Shown here one piece after another: positions 24,029-35,067 of a DNA stretch of 64,000 nucleotides (positions are counted from its first letter, which is position 1; every line of letters begins with the position of its first letter). This DNA is from Enoplolaimus lenunculus (Eukaryota; Nematoda; Enoplea; Enoplida; Thoracostomopsidae): the NCBI GenBank assembly GCA_030248215.1, contig JASANG010003710.1:62001-126000 (forward strand). The letters run 5' to 3'. Under the pieces are notes generated by a model. The model was not told the origin of the DNA and did not search any database. It saw only the letters and a program-made list of their open reading frames with translations. A program made the position numbers and the translations under genes.

Positions 24029-24930
24029 TAGGCCGAAAACCTCAGAAGGCCAAAACACGACGACTTTGTTTGAGACCCTTTCTTTATTAATACATGTGCA
24101 TATCGCCCCGAAAACAAGCTATTTTACAACTGTTAAAATGAGTCGATTTGTTGTCAAACTGAATCTTATATTTTCGAAGGTCCAATGAGAATGATTTATT
24201 CGGAAATATATTTCAAACATAAAATTGTATCCTTATTCGATGAAATCATCGTTACTGTGTCGTAGCCCAAGTCGTAATTCAGCCCAATTCCGAATTTTAG
24301 GTAAGTCCAAAGTGGAATTACGACTTGGGCTAGCCCAAGGCGGAACCATGTCAGATAGATCTGTGAGTTTTCCAATTGGCTTATACTTGATATTCGTAAC
24401 CTGCTTGATTCCGCTTTGCTCAGTAAAACAAACTGTTCGCAAGCTAATAGGTGGCGATTACTTAGCCAATTAGAAAAAAGTATTCGCATCAGCCAACGAC
24501 CTGGGACAGCCAATTCGGAATTGGGCTAAATTATGACTTGGGCTACGACAACTGCAATTTTCTTATACCAAATGGCTGGATGGTTCTGTTACAGTATCCT
24601 TTTACATTAATAAAACGCATTTTAGGTTAAATAGGTTCAGGAAAAAGCTTACGCACGGCTAAGCCAAAGCCCAAACCTTCACTGAAATTTCGGCCATAAC
24701 ATTAATTATGACAAAAGTGTACAAGAACTAAGCGGTTACAGAAATGTGTTTCAAGCCAGAGCCTAAGCCTAAGCTTAAACCTAAACCTAAGCATAAGTCT
24801 AATCCAACGCAAAAAATGTAATCTAGAATCTAAACCTACTATTGTATAGACAGACCAGAAACCTGGACGCCCCTAAAAGTAACATGGGCCAAAAAAGTTG
24901 TGGAAACGTTGAGATAATTTTCTGTTAAGT

Positions 24931-25304
24931 AACACTGGTTTGGTTTCTGAAATCTTACTTAAGTTTTTACTTAAATTATACTTAAGTAATTACTTAAGTC
25001 ACCGACTTAATTTATCACTTAACCTTTACAGCAAAAACAAACAAACGCTTATGTGAGCTATTGTCATTACAAGGAAGTAGCAGTTTCGCTTTATATTAAG
25101 CACACTCCATGATTCTACAATTTTAATTAAACTAAGGTTGGTATGCCTCAACGGTGACTTTGTAATATGTCAAATTTAGTCAGCGACTTAAGTATTTGCT
25201 TAACTTTAGTACGTTTTTACAAACGACTAAATGGTTAAGTAATTACTTAGCACGTACTTAAATACTAAGCTGTACTTAAGTAGGGTTTTGGAAACCCAGC
25301 CACT
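24931..25304. mobile_element. ACTTAAGT-palindrome MITE
   Basis: Inverted ends CACTGGTTTGGTTTCTGAA and CAGTGGCTGGGTTTCCAAA, each followed by repeated ACTTAAGT palindromes. No clear target duplication, so the superfamily is open (hAT-like ends). Confidence 0.6.
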
Positions 25305-26602
25305 GTCATATTAACATAAAAAACAAATTCCATCGACGCCACAGCTCATTCTAATACGAGGGGTGAGCACCAAACCCGCTGTGGTCAATGGCGAATCAAT
25401 GCGGAACCACTCCGGTCTAAAGCGCTTCAACAGGGATCAACCCCATGATTTTGTGTTAAGGTTTAGCACTAAAATAGCGACCGGCACTTAATCAGCCGCT
25501 GACTGTTGTACAATATAAAATGGTAGCAAAAATTTCTGCAAGCGAAGCGAACGAGAAACCAAATGCAAGCTGAATAATTTACACCGTAGCACATTTCAAT
25601 TTTTTTCACATTTACTATTCTATGTTGTGCAAAACAGCGAGTGTGCCGCACCCTCTGGCTGCACCACTGGCAAATTGCATTTTTCAAAATTCAAGATATT
25701 CTTGTAACCGTTTTATGTAAGATATTCTTGCCACCCCCCCCCCCAATTCAGCGATTTATCGAAATTATACGGGACAGCCAGCAGCTAAATTTTACACTGA
25801 AAAAAAATTCGTTCATTTAGAAACATATTTTTTAAATAAAGAATTCTATTTCTAATTGGGCTTAATTTAGATGCACAGTCTGAATCATGTTTACAAGTAG
25901 CAGTGACGAATTTAAAAAATAATACTGGGGAGTCCATACTGCACAATATGTAATAGTGCCAAAAAAACATTGCGAGCGAAGCGAACGACAAGCCAAACAC
26001 AATTTTACTAAACTAATCAAAAGTTTGGTTTTTGACTTCTGTTTAGATGGGCTGGCCAAGTATCAGCCGGCTCTCTGTTGCGATCCGATAGCGAAAAAAT
26101 GGCAAAAACCCACAAATCGAGCCCATCAAAACAACATTTAAAAGCAAAATCTATAACAAATACAACGCGAACATAGTAAAAAACGGTGTAAACTTATTTT
26201 GTATTAAATTTATTGAGGAATTTATACTATAATGGGGGGCTATCAGTGAAAAAAAACAATTACTAACAAAAATTTTGACAAACTGTTTACGGTGTATTAA
26301 TCCAATAGTACCAACACCAGCCGGCAAATGCATACGAATTGGGGGTGGACCCTGTGCCGAAACATCCCCATCACCAGTTGAATTATTAGTCGTTTATTTT
26401 TTTCTCGTTTTGTCGTCCTATTTTGGTCGATGCTTAGGCATCAGCTTGGCGTCGTTGGGGCAACAGAGCGTTTATGTAAAATGCATCTCGTAACAAAAAG
26501 TATTTGGCTGTTAAAATTTAAAATTATTTTAAAATATTTTCATTTTACGCAAAATTTTGTGAAAAAAACACAAAGTTTTGTGTATTTCAAAAAGTTGTTT
26601 AA

Positions 26603-26796
26603 ACATATGTGGATTTGTCAACAACGACTGGTAAGTATATTCCAGTGGCGGCTTCAAAAATACCTTTCTAGAGAAGGGGGTCACTCAATGTAAAAAAATG
26701 CTTGCGGGCGAAGATAACGAGTAAAACACATATGTGGATTTGTCAACAACGACTGGTAAGTATATTCAGTGGCGGCTTCAAAAATACCTTTCTAGG
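26603..26796 (+). repeat. Local tandem duplication, spacing 125 bp
   Basis: The block ACATATGTGGATTTGTCAAC...GGCGGCTTCAAAAATACC, about 69 bp, occurs at 26603 and 26728 almost unchanged, so the duplication is recent. Confidence 0.8.
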
Positions 26797-27541
26797 GGTA
26801 TCATTCAATGTAGAAATTGTCAAGAGCAATTTTAGTACCCTTGCATTCTTAGAAGCCCATTGGTCTCGCCAGTAAAGATGTTTTAAGTTTAACGGTTTAA
26901 AATCGCTGCTCGAAATAGCATTCTGTTATTCGCAAAAATGAAGCAATCACTTTGTTACACCCCCAAGCAAATTTGATTATTTTTAGCCAATCAGAAGCCG
27001 TTATGTCATCTTTGGGGCATTGCAATTTGCATCATTTTATAAGGGGAGGCCTAACACCTGAACAAAATCCTGCGACCGACAATGTTGACGTGGGATTTCA
27101 GTTGAAATTGCAACACAAAAATACCGAAATTTTCCGTGATTGCATACTTAACGCATAAAATTTCTAAACAGACACCAATTTCAACCAGAACCAACAACTG
27201 ATATCATGCAGTCCAGGTGTAACAACCAAAGGCGAAAAACAAACGACATGTTAAGTTAAAATTTCTCCTGGCCCCAAAGATGTGATCGAGCAGTTATTTT
27301 ATCTTTGGCAAAAATTACGCCTGGACTTTAATATTTTATTACCAAAAATTTTTTGACGGAAAAATTGTAAGATAGTAGTTACCTTTATAATTTTTTGCAA
27401 AAAAATTTCTTATTGGAAAATTGTAAGGTAGAGCGAGACCTTACCATTTTATCACAAAAAATTAACAGGGCGTGATTTGTTAGTGGTGAGCCGCCAGTAA
27501 TTGTTTTACCATGGCTAAATGCACTAAGTACTTCGGGACTA

Positions 27542-27660
27542 CCGTAGTGACCCGAATAAGACGGGGACAATAAGAGGGGGTCCCCATTTTGAGTCCCAAT
27601 CAATAAGAGTCCGTATCCCGAATAAGAGACCGTAGGCGGATAGAGTCCCTAAACCTTTAA
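27542..27660. mobile_element. MITE, CTGTAGTGACCC family, truncated end
   Basis: Only one end (CCGTAGTGACCCGAATAAG, GAGTCCCAATCAATAAGAG) is recognisable; the other end is missing. Confidence 0.55.
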
Positions 27661-29182
27661 ACAGGCTTCTGATTGCAGAAGGTCTAACACCACTCGACTC
27701 AGGTCTGCAAACTGCGTCAAATGATTTATAATTTACCCAACTTCTCGAAAAAACAATTTTGGGCCCCAAGGGGCTCAACATGTGGCCGTAAAACAAAGAA
27801 TGAATTTTTCCATTTTTTTCCATTGTTTTTCCGGAAAAAATGGACAAAAATTCATTCTTTGTCTGAAATAAGAATCAAAACGAAATTTGTATTAAAATCA
27901 AACATTAAAATATAGCCGTTGGCTACTGTCTTGTTTCACAATAGAACGTATTTTCACGATGTTCTATCCAGCGCCCCGTCCGAAATTTCTGGCCTCGTTA
28001 CAGTGTAGTCATTTTCCCCGAGGGTCTCCGACAAGCATTTTGCCTGTCCTGGCTAATGCTTATATTTACAATGTTTGCCCATTGAACACCAGAGTCGTAA
28101 AATTTTTACAGCGAAATATTAAAAAAAAGCATAATCATAAAAGTAACTTTTTTCTCAAAATACAACTCAAATTTTGCAGATTCGATCTGTTGGTCCTTGG
28201 TTTTTGTTTCGTTCGCCACTCAGTAAGGTACCGAGCAATCATTGTTGATAAAGATAGGAACCGGAAGCATTTTTTACACAGGAGACGGAACCAATTTTCG
28301 TAACAAATCAAATTCGTTTCTGACAGTAGATAAATTTTTTAGATCTATTGAGATGGGTGGGGGGGGCGGTGAAGATTTTCGCAGTTGGGTTGCGCCCACT
28401 TGTCGCTTCTCTCTGTATCGACTTGCGGGATTGCCAGCCCATGCTGGTATATAAAAGTGCATCAACACAACAAACTTTCGGCTGCGCGTGCACGTTGATG
28501 CAGTTTGAGAAAAATATTTGACTTGCATATCACTGCAGTTTTAATATCTTTATATAAAACTGTGCGCAATTTTTTGTTCGTTCAAAACACGGGTCGATTT
28601 GAAAATTCCTAAACGAAGGAATGCGAAAGATATTGCGAAACAGTGAGCTACAAGCCAAACGCGACTTTAAATTTGCAAAATCTCATAACACAAATTTGCG
28701 TTCGTTTTGGCTCCGTATTGTGGGGTCCCAAAGCCGGTGTGTCTGACACCCAGTGCATCGGGCCAATCGGTTCAAAATGAGAAACTAAACCAAACGCAAC
28801 AATGGTGGTTTTGTTTGTTACAACGCACAACGTAAAAACGCATTAAAGCATTTTTTGTTGGCTAAAATTATTTTTGATGCAATATATAATAAAAGTGTAA
28901 TGTACAGCGTTTATTTTTGACCACTTTTTACACATACTGATAAAATATATAATATATTATATATATACAAATATATATATTATATATAAATATAATAGTA
29001 TATAAAGCATTTATTAAGCAAAACGAAACTCAAAAGCTCGGAGTTTTGCGAAGCGTTTTATGGTTTGTGCTGGGTCCTTCTGTATAAACGCGACGCGAAT
29101 TTCAGGAACCGTTGAATCGGTGTTTATGAATTTAACTTTCATAAGTAAGTGTCTGAATAGCCAGTTTGTAAATAATTAGCAT

Positions 29183-30538
29183 TATAGATGGGCACCGGAT
29201 ATCCGGATATCCGGATATGAAAAATATCCGGATATGTATCCGAAATGAAACGTGTACCCGGATATCCGGATATATCAGGGATATCCGGCGGATATCCGAA
29301 ATGCTTTGTCTAAAAAAATTTTTGGAATAATTTGTTTGCATGGTTTCACCACCAAAGTAGCTGGAGCTGACAGAAAAAGTTCTGTATCCAAACCTCCGTA
29401 CCTTACAATTTGTCCTCTCATCATAATACTTTCGTTATATAATAGGGTATTATAAGTTTCCCGCTAAGAAAATTTTTTGGAGATAAATTGCGTTTCAAAA
29501 ATATTTACCATCCCGCCCATTTAGAAATTTCTGGATCTGCTGCTGAAAGCGCGACACCAGTATAAGTAACATGGGCTGATGTTTGTACGACTTAGCGTAA
29601 GTGTATTTCAATCTGGTTCTTTGTTTTTGGAACTAAAACGATTCAAGTATATATAGTTCGAGGGAAGGGTTATATTCGATGCAATCTCTATTGCAGTGGT
29701 GTAAATAAGGCAAAGGACAAGCCAAATCAACTCAATTTTAAGTTGTCAACGCAAGTATTTATTTAGTCGTCTGTAGCAATCTTCTAAAACTGAATAACCC
29801 AGAACTTTTGAGGTACTGTAGTGAGTGACCCGAATAAGAAAGTTGACTGATATTTATTTGACCTCTCCAGAGGGCACCCCCTGTTATTCGGTTACGGACT
29901 ATTATTTATTTATATCCCGTCCTCCGCCACACTTCGTTACACATATATCCGGTATTGTAACTAACCCTTGAATTGAATGTTTATTTGCCTTGGTATCAAA
30001 AGCTTTAGCCATAATGCAAGGTTATTATTAGGAACGTACTTTGAAAAGTTAAGTACGCTTCACTCACCTTTATTTGGTTTTGGAGTCATTTATGCGCTAC
30101 AATTAGGAATAATTGACATTTATGGACTTTAATTAGGGTTTATAGACTCTATGCGCTTACAAACTCTTATTATTGATACGGACTCCTATTGATTGGGACT
30201 CAAAATGAGTACCCCCTCTTATTCGGGTCACTACTCACTACAGTACTGGCATAATAAATACCGAATTTTTAGAATTGTATCTTTTATGCTCATATCAATT
30301 TGCTTGAAGGTCGGTCTACTTCCTTTAGAGCAACAAGATAAAACAAGTGCTGAAGAAACGAAAATTGAGGTTCGAAAGCTCAAAAGACACAAAATCGAGT
30401 TTCGGATATCCGAAATAGAAAATTTCATTTCGGATATCCGGATATCCCAATATATCCGGATATTCGGATATCCGGATAAATATTCGGCAAGAATTGCCGG
30501 ATATCCGGATATGAAAAAATATCCGAAGCCCATCACTA
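29183..30538. mobile_element. hAT-like element with GGATATCC palindromic ends
   Basis: Terminal inverted repeats TATAGATGGGC/TAGTGATGGGC, followed at both ends by runs of the palindrome CCGGATATCCGG. Flanked by an 8-bp duplication ATTAGCAT/ATTGGCAT (7 of 8). No transposase frame. It interrupts an older Helitron-like copy and is itself interrupted at 29816-30243. Confidence 0.7.
29816..30243. mobile_element. TA-duplicating MITE (CTGTAGTGACCC family), nested copy
   Basis: Ends CTGTAGTGAGTGACCCG and CGGGTCACTACTCACTACAG, flanked by TA on each side. The TA target and inverted ends suggest Tc1/mariner or pogo mobilisation. It sits inside the hAT-like element. Confidence 0.65.
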
Positions 30539-30834
30539 ATTGGCATATTATTATCTTATAATCGGATAAACCTAAATTACAATTGTTTAAATTCATTATT
30601 AGGGTTTACAATCGATGGGATTTGAGTATACTAAAAAGTTGTTTAGGCATAACAGGAATCTGGATAAATTGTTTATAAACCACCAAAACAGGTAAATTAT
30701 AAGTTTAATTAGTTAACCTTAAATTAGGAGTTAATATTTCACTGATTACTAGAATATATTACAAGTTATTTCATTTCAGCACTAAAGGATTATTTAGGTG
30801 CGATGAGTATGAATGTTTTTTGGCCAATTCAAAA

Positions 30835-30990
30835 GACGCATGTATAGAACAGGGACGGATCATTTTCCAGAGGGGCTGTATTTTAGAGTCAGTTTAAACT
30901 TTAGACTAACGTTCTTGCTTAGGCTTAGCCTAAGGCTTAGGCTTAGGAATATGTTTTTACTAATGTCCCGCCCTGTTCTATACATTGGCC
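30835..30990. mobile_element. TTAGGC-family MITE
   Basis: Ends ATGTATAGAACAGGGACGG and (inverted) GGCCAATGTATAGAACAGGG; interior GGCTTAGGCTTAGG. Confidence 0.65.
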
Positions 30991-31294
30991 TGTAAAAATA
31001 TACTTTTGGTTATGCTTTTTAAAAACATATCAATATATAATGTAGACGACGAAGATTAGCTAAAATTCACGAATAAATTCATGAACGAGAGACCGGCGTT
31101 GTTTGACCGGTGCAGGTTTTATAGTATACAGCCTTTAAGTACTATTTTGGAGTCTTTCATAGGAATTTCTAGCGATATATCCCAATACTCTTGTACATAT
31201 ATGACAACGTCACTGAACGAAACAATATTTACAAAAATACATTCAATCTCAACATAAAGAATTTAAAAGTTGTGAGCCAATTTTGGAAATCTGG

Positions 31295-31455
31295 TCTAAT
31301 GTAAAGAACATGGCGGAACAGTATTATAATATTCCTAAGCCTAAGCCTAAACCTAAGCGTAAGTCTGAGCCAAGCGAAAAAATTAGTCTAAAGCTTAAGC
31401 TTTCTCTATTCTAGTCCCAGAAAACCTTGCCGCCCCCGATCTTTACATGGGCCAA
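31295..31455. mobile_element. TTAGGC-family MITE, opposite orientation
   Basis: CTAATGTAAAGAACATGG through CCTAAGCCTAAGCCTAA to CCGATCTTTACATGGGCC. Confidence 0.65.
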
Positions 31456-31679
31456 AATCTGTAAATAAAGCCAAAAACAGTTGGTACGGTATAGAAACCA
31501 CGCGGGCGTAGCTAAGTAATTCTCAACTCAATACAAAGTACAATTCTGTAAATTGTCGATGTAGCAGTTTTGATTTTTAGATGATCTTCTGAATGCAACC
31601 GTAAAGTTTGAATTGCATTTGACATTGACATAGCTTCGTAGGCGAAATTGTTTAACCATGCAAACGTAGATACAACATA

Positions 31680-31820
31680 CACAGTAAAAAACGGTGAGTC
31701 AAATTGACTCTCTCCAAAACAGGCTCTACAGGACTACACAAATGAATAAAATCCATAACCGCCAGAGTCATCCTGTGGAGTCTATTTCGGAGACAATTTG
31801 ACTCACCATTTTTTGCAGCG
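31680..31820. mobile_element. TGAGTCAA-family MITE
   Basis: Ends CACAGTAAAAAACGGTGAG and (inverted) CGCTGCAAAAAATGGTGAG with TA flanks; a shorter interior. Confidence 0.65.
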
Positions 31821-32109
31821 TAGTAGTGAGAGGAATAAATTGAGTCAGGTAAACAAGAGTTTGGGTTCAAGAATTTATTTTTATATTATAGTGCGCAATA
31901 GGTAGCGTGCAAAATTACCAATATTAGACAGTAAGCTGTACTATTCACCTAATGACATTGCGTAAATTCTTTCTTGAATTAATAATTAATTTCAGTACAG
32001 CATTCGATTCATTAATCAAAATAAATAATACTACCTGTACATAGCAGCATATTCAAGTCTTAAAAGTATATTTCTAAAATAAACTTTAAACCCTTTCTCA
32101 CATGAATAT

Positions 32110-32290
32110 TTTCTATTTCCCATGAGACCCACTTTTATGCTAGGATTCGAACTCCAGTGACTGGAGTGAGAGGCGTATACCATCACCACTCAGCTATAGG
32201 AGTTTGACGCTCGAGCCCGAGGGGGCTGTCACGTCTTGTGGTGATTTACTATTATGTATACGTGTTGCAATTGTTAAACACAGTGCGATA
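32110..32290 (-). mobile_element. tRNA-derived SINE, copy 2
   Basis: Minus-strand box A TAGCTGAGTGGTGATGG and box B GGAGTTCGAATCCTAGC, followed by the same non-tRNA body as copy 1. Confidence 0.55.
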
Positions 32291-32580
32291 TATACTATTT
32301 AACGTATATACACTGCGCTGAGTTGCCTACAGGCAACTCAATGTGAGAAGGGGTTAAACTGTAAAATATTGTTGCATAAGTTTTAAAAATTATGTCGTCC
32401 AAACAACTGGAGCTGACTCGAAAAATAAATACAGGATCCAAATGTACTCACTGTGTATTCATTCTATGCGGGTAAAGCCCAATAGGATTGTTTTTACCAA
32501 GTTATGTTTTTATGTCAAACAGGTAATGTTCCCTGTAGTAAACGTTCTGGATTCATTGCTTAAACAGAAGTTAGATTAAT

Positions 32581-32965
32581 TCCCCGCACACAAAAACATT
32601 TTCCGATATTCAAGAAATATTTTCTTAAATTCAATACAATTATGTCTTAATTTGGACTCTAGACATATGCCGTGAATGCAAGACATTATAGTTTCTGTGA
32701 AATTTTTCAGAAATCAGTGTCTGAAATTTTTAACACCTAAATATCTTTAATTTAAGAGTGTGTTTCATAAACGATTAAGAAATTTCTGAAATGCAAGACA
32801 AATTGTCTTAAAAATAAAAGACTTGTTAACCGTTTTAGAAATCAATTTCAAAATTCTGGGCTGTTTAAGGCTATTAATGTTTGAAATACAAGACATTTAT
32901 GTCTTGAAAACTTAAGAAAGTATGAGCCTTGAAATATTAAAACAATAATATAAGTATATATTTAT
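32581..32965. mobile_element. AAGACAATTTGTCTT-rich repeat, probable MITE
   Basis: Repeated CAAGACATTTATGTCTTG-type palindromes. A relative lies at 55660-55950 in an MSP-gene intron (GGCTATTAATGTTTGAAAT shared). Ends approximate. Confidence 0.4.
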
Positions 32966-33239
32966 AAATGTTAAAAACAACTAATAATATCAAAATCGAC
33001 ACGGAACGTACCGCGAAGTTGTGAAAAAGTTTTGATAACACGTTTACTGAACGACGAAAACATCAATGACAAATCGCAATTAATGCTCATATCATGACGT
33101 TCCTGAGAAGTTACATACCGCGTTATAGGTGGTATAGGGAGCGGGTGCGATGCCTATGACCGTAGCGAGGGACTTCTCGCGTCTTGTGGAATATTTGTGC
33201 TACACATACACTGTACATGAATACGTACAGAATGCTCGC

Positions 33240-33625
33240 TGCAGAGTACAACCGGAGGTCTGCCTCCGACTCCTGCTCCGGCAGAAAACCGGCCTCCGGC
33301 TCTGACTCAGGCTCAGGTAGAATTTTTGCCAGAGGTTCCGGCAATTTTGGTATTAATAAAACTTTGCATAATTTTCCAAAATTCTGTAGTGTGTTTCGTT
33401 TCAATACTTTTGTCACAATTTTCAGAAAAGAATTTCCGAAATTTCGCAGAAAATTAGCGTAAAACCAAACAACTTAGCAACATATTGCAGAAATTGGCTA
33501 AAATTAACGAATTCACCATTTTCACTACCTAATTTTGCCTCACCTCTGGCTCCGGCTCCGGCTGTGGCTTCGGCAAGTTTCGTTGATAGCCGGCTTTGGC
33601 TCTGGCTACGTCTCTGGTATTTTAT
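33240..33625. mobile_element. CCGGCTCCGG-family MITE
   Basis: Same organisation as the 59116 copy: GAGTACAACCGGAGGTCTG, CTCCGGCTCTGACTCAGG, an AT-rich centre with AAACTTTGCATAATTTTCC, and CTCTGGCTCCGGCTCCGG. Fragments occur at 10090-10175, 21910-21990, 54930-55010 and 63785-63860. Confidence 0.55.
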
Positions 33626-33689
33626 GTTTTTATGGATGTCTTCACTTTAACTTTGGGATACTGTTGTAGCCCGAAGGGGGGTCCAGCGG

Positions 33690-33920
33690 TCTGAATGGCA
33701 ACCAAAGTGAAGATGAGCTAGCCGGACAGTTGGGACAGCAGAACAGCTGGATCTACAAGACAGCCGGAACAGCGCTACAGAACAGCTGAGACAGTACGAT
33801 TGTCGGAACAGCGGAACAGTCGGGACAGTAAAACAGCCAGAAGAGCAGGACAGTCGTTACAATAGAACAACCGGGATTAGACGACAGCAGGACAGCCGGT
33901 TTAGCAGAACAGCCGGGTTA
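33690..33920 (+). repeat. GGAACAGCC minisatellite
   Basis: About 20 imperfect units of 9-12 bp (GGACAGCCGG, GGAACAGTCG, AGAACAGCTG). Confidence 0.7.
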
Positions 33921-34084
33921 TAGCGCAGTGTAGAAATTACGAATTTTAGGATTATGAGTGTCAGAGTTGAGCTCCCCAAGAACTGTCGCCTTCCAGTGAT
34001 AAAACTACATTGAAGCAATTGTTTTATAAAATGCATGATATCAAAACTCTTTATTGGTATGTTCTCAACCAGAACACATGTGTG

Positions 34085-34630
34085 TTCCGACCGGACAACG
34101 AAGACACATTCCAGCAAATGCATATGCTTGCAAGCTAGCCCAACCGATATAGAAAAACCGAGGCTCGAAGTAGTAGCTAAAACTCAGCAAGAACATTGGT
34201 TTAAAGTTGTCAAAGCTGTGCCTTTAATTTCGATGCCCCAACCGTCTCCGCAAAAACAGACACCGCAAGCTGTGCCGACCGACATAGGGAAATCAAAGAC
34301 GAGAAGCTGTGCCAGCAACCCGACCAAGATAGCAAAAACATAGGCTGCAAGCTATCACTGCTAGTCCCAACCGATCAGCGAGAAAATATGCCCGATGCTA
34401 TACCGGCGGTTTCGGAAAACCCAGCAGAATTACAGACACGAAGCTGCCATTTCGACCGTCCCAGCGAAAACATTGACCCGAAGCTATTTGGGTTGTCGCG
34501 ACCGACACAGTGAAAACATAAATCTCGAAGATGGCTCGTGTGTTCGAGCCAACCAAAAACATACGCTCAAAGCTGTCGAAGATGCCTCAACGGTTGCCGC
34601 ACCAATATAGGCCTGCAAGCAGTTATAACG
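34085..34630 (+). repeat. Degenerate minisatellite, unit about 55-65 bp
   Basis: Nine or so units around the core CAAGCTGTGCCGACCGACAT followed by GxGAAAACATA (for example 34200-34345, 34395-34515, 34540-34620). It produces frames in this stretch that look coding but match no protein family. Confidence 0.5.
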
Positions 34631-35067
34631 ACCTAGTAAATATTGGTTGAAGGCTGTCCACCTGTTCCATCACACATATAGATGCAACCTCCAAGCAGCT
34701 CACTTTTGCAACTAATTACGTCACAGTATTGTATTTCGCAATTCTGCGACACTTGTTGTTTGAATCGTAGACGTGATTATAGTTTTGAGCAAATTTATAC
34801 AGGTCTGCGTAGAAAAATGTGCAATATTTTTGGATTAAAATTTAAATAAGGATGAAGTACTTAGAAACTCTTAACTAGTTAGCTAGTGATAAGTAAAATA
34901 AAGCATTAAACTTAATGTGTAGTTTGAATTTTACACTCGTATAATACTTGAGCTACCTTGGTTTTTGTCGACATTTACAGTACAAGTTTAGTACAAGGGT
35001 GGCAAATTATTATGTATAGGTATTCCTACTGATAAAGCTGCATAACTAGTTTACTTGGAAGTAGCAG

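Larger units (their letters stand above)
21151..24930. other. Gene-free stretch, MITE pieces
   Basis: Upstream of the MARVEL-like gene on its strand, so its promoter should be at about 21150-21500. Holds a CCGG-family piece, TTAGGC- and TGAGTCAA-family MITEs, and at 24230-24545 an inverted pair of AGCCCAAGTCGTAATTC / GAATTGGGCTAAATTATGA motifs (possible further MITE). No gene seen. Confidence 0.45.
25305..28998. other. Gene-free stretch, unassigned repeats
   Basis: Recurrent GCGAGCGAAGCGAACGA and ACAAGCCAAAC motifs (25540, 25970, 26700, 28620) suggest an older dispersed repeat. Also the 125-bp duplication and a truncated MITE at 27542. No conserved exon found. Confidence 0.4.
28999..30805 (+). 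mobile_element. Helitron-like element, degraded copy split by a later insertion
   Basis: Left part about 28999-29182 (AGCTCGGAGTTTTGCGAAGCG, CGTTTTATG, the GAATCGGTGTT stretch) and right part about 30539-30805 (repeat-unit pieces such as CACCAAAACAGG and TTTCAGCACTAAAGGA). The two parts match the 5' and central portions of the other copies. The 3' end is not seen. It is the oldest layer of a nest with the elements at 29183-30538 and 29816-30243. Confidence 0.5.

Noticed and set aside
28242-28528. Overlapping frames on both strands of 70-84 residues
   Set aside because: No conserved motif, no splice partners; inside a gene-free repeat region.
34035-34610. Successive plus-strand frames that look like a repetitive protein
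   Set aside because: They follow the minisatellite unit, have stops between units and match no family.
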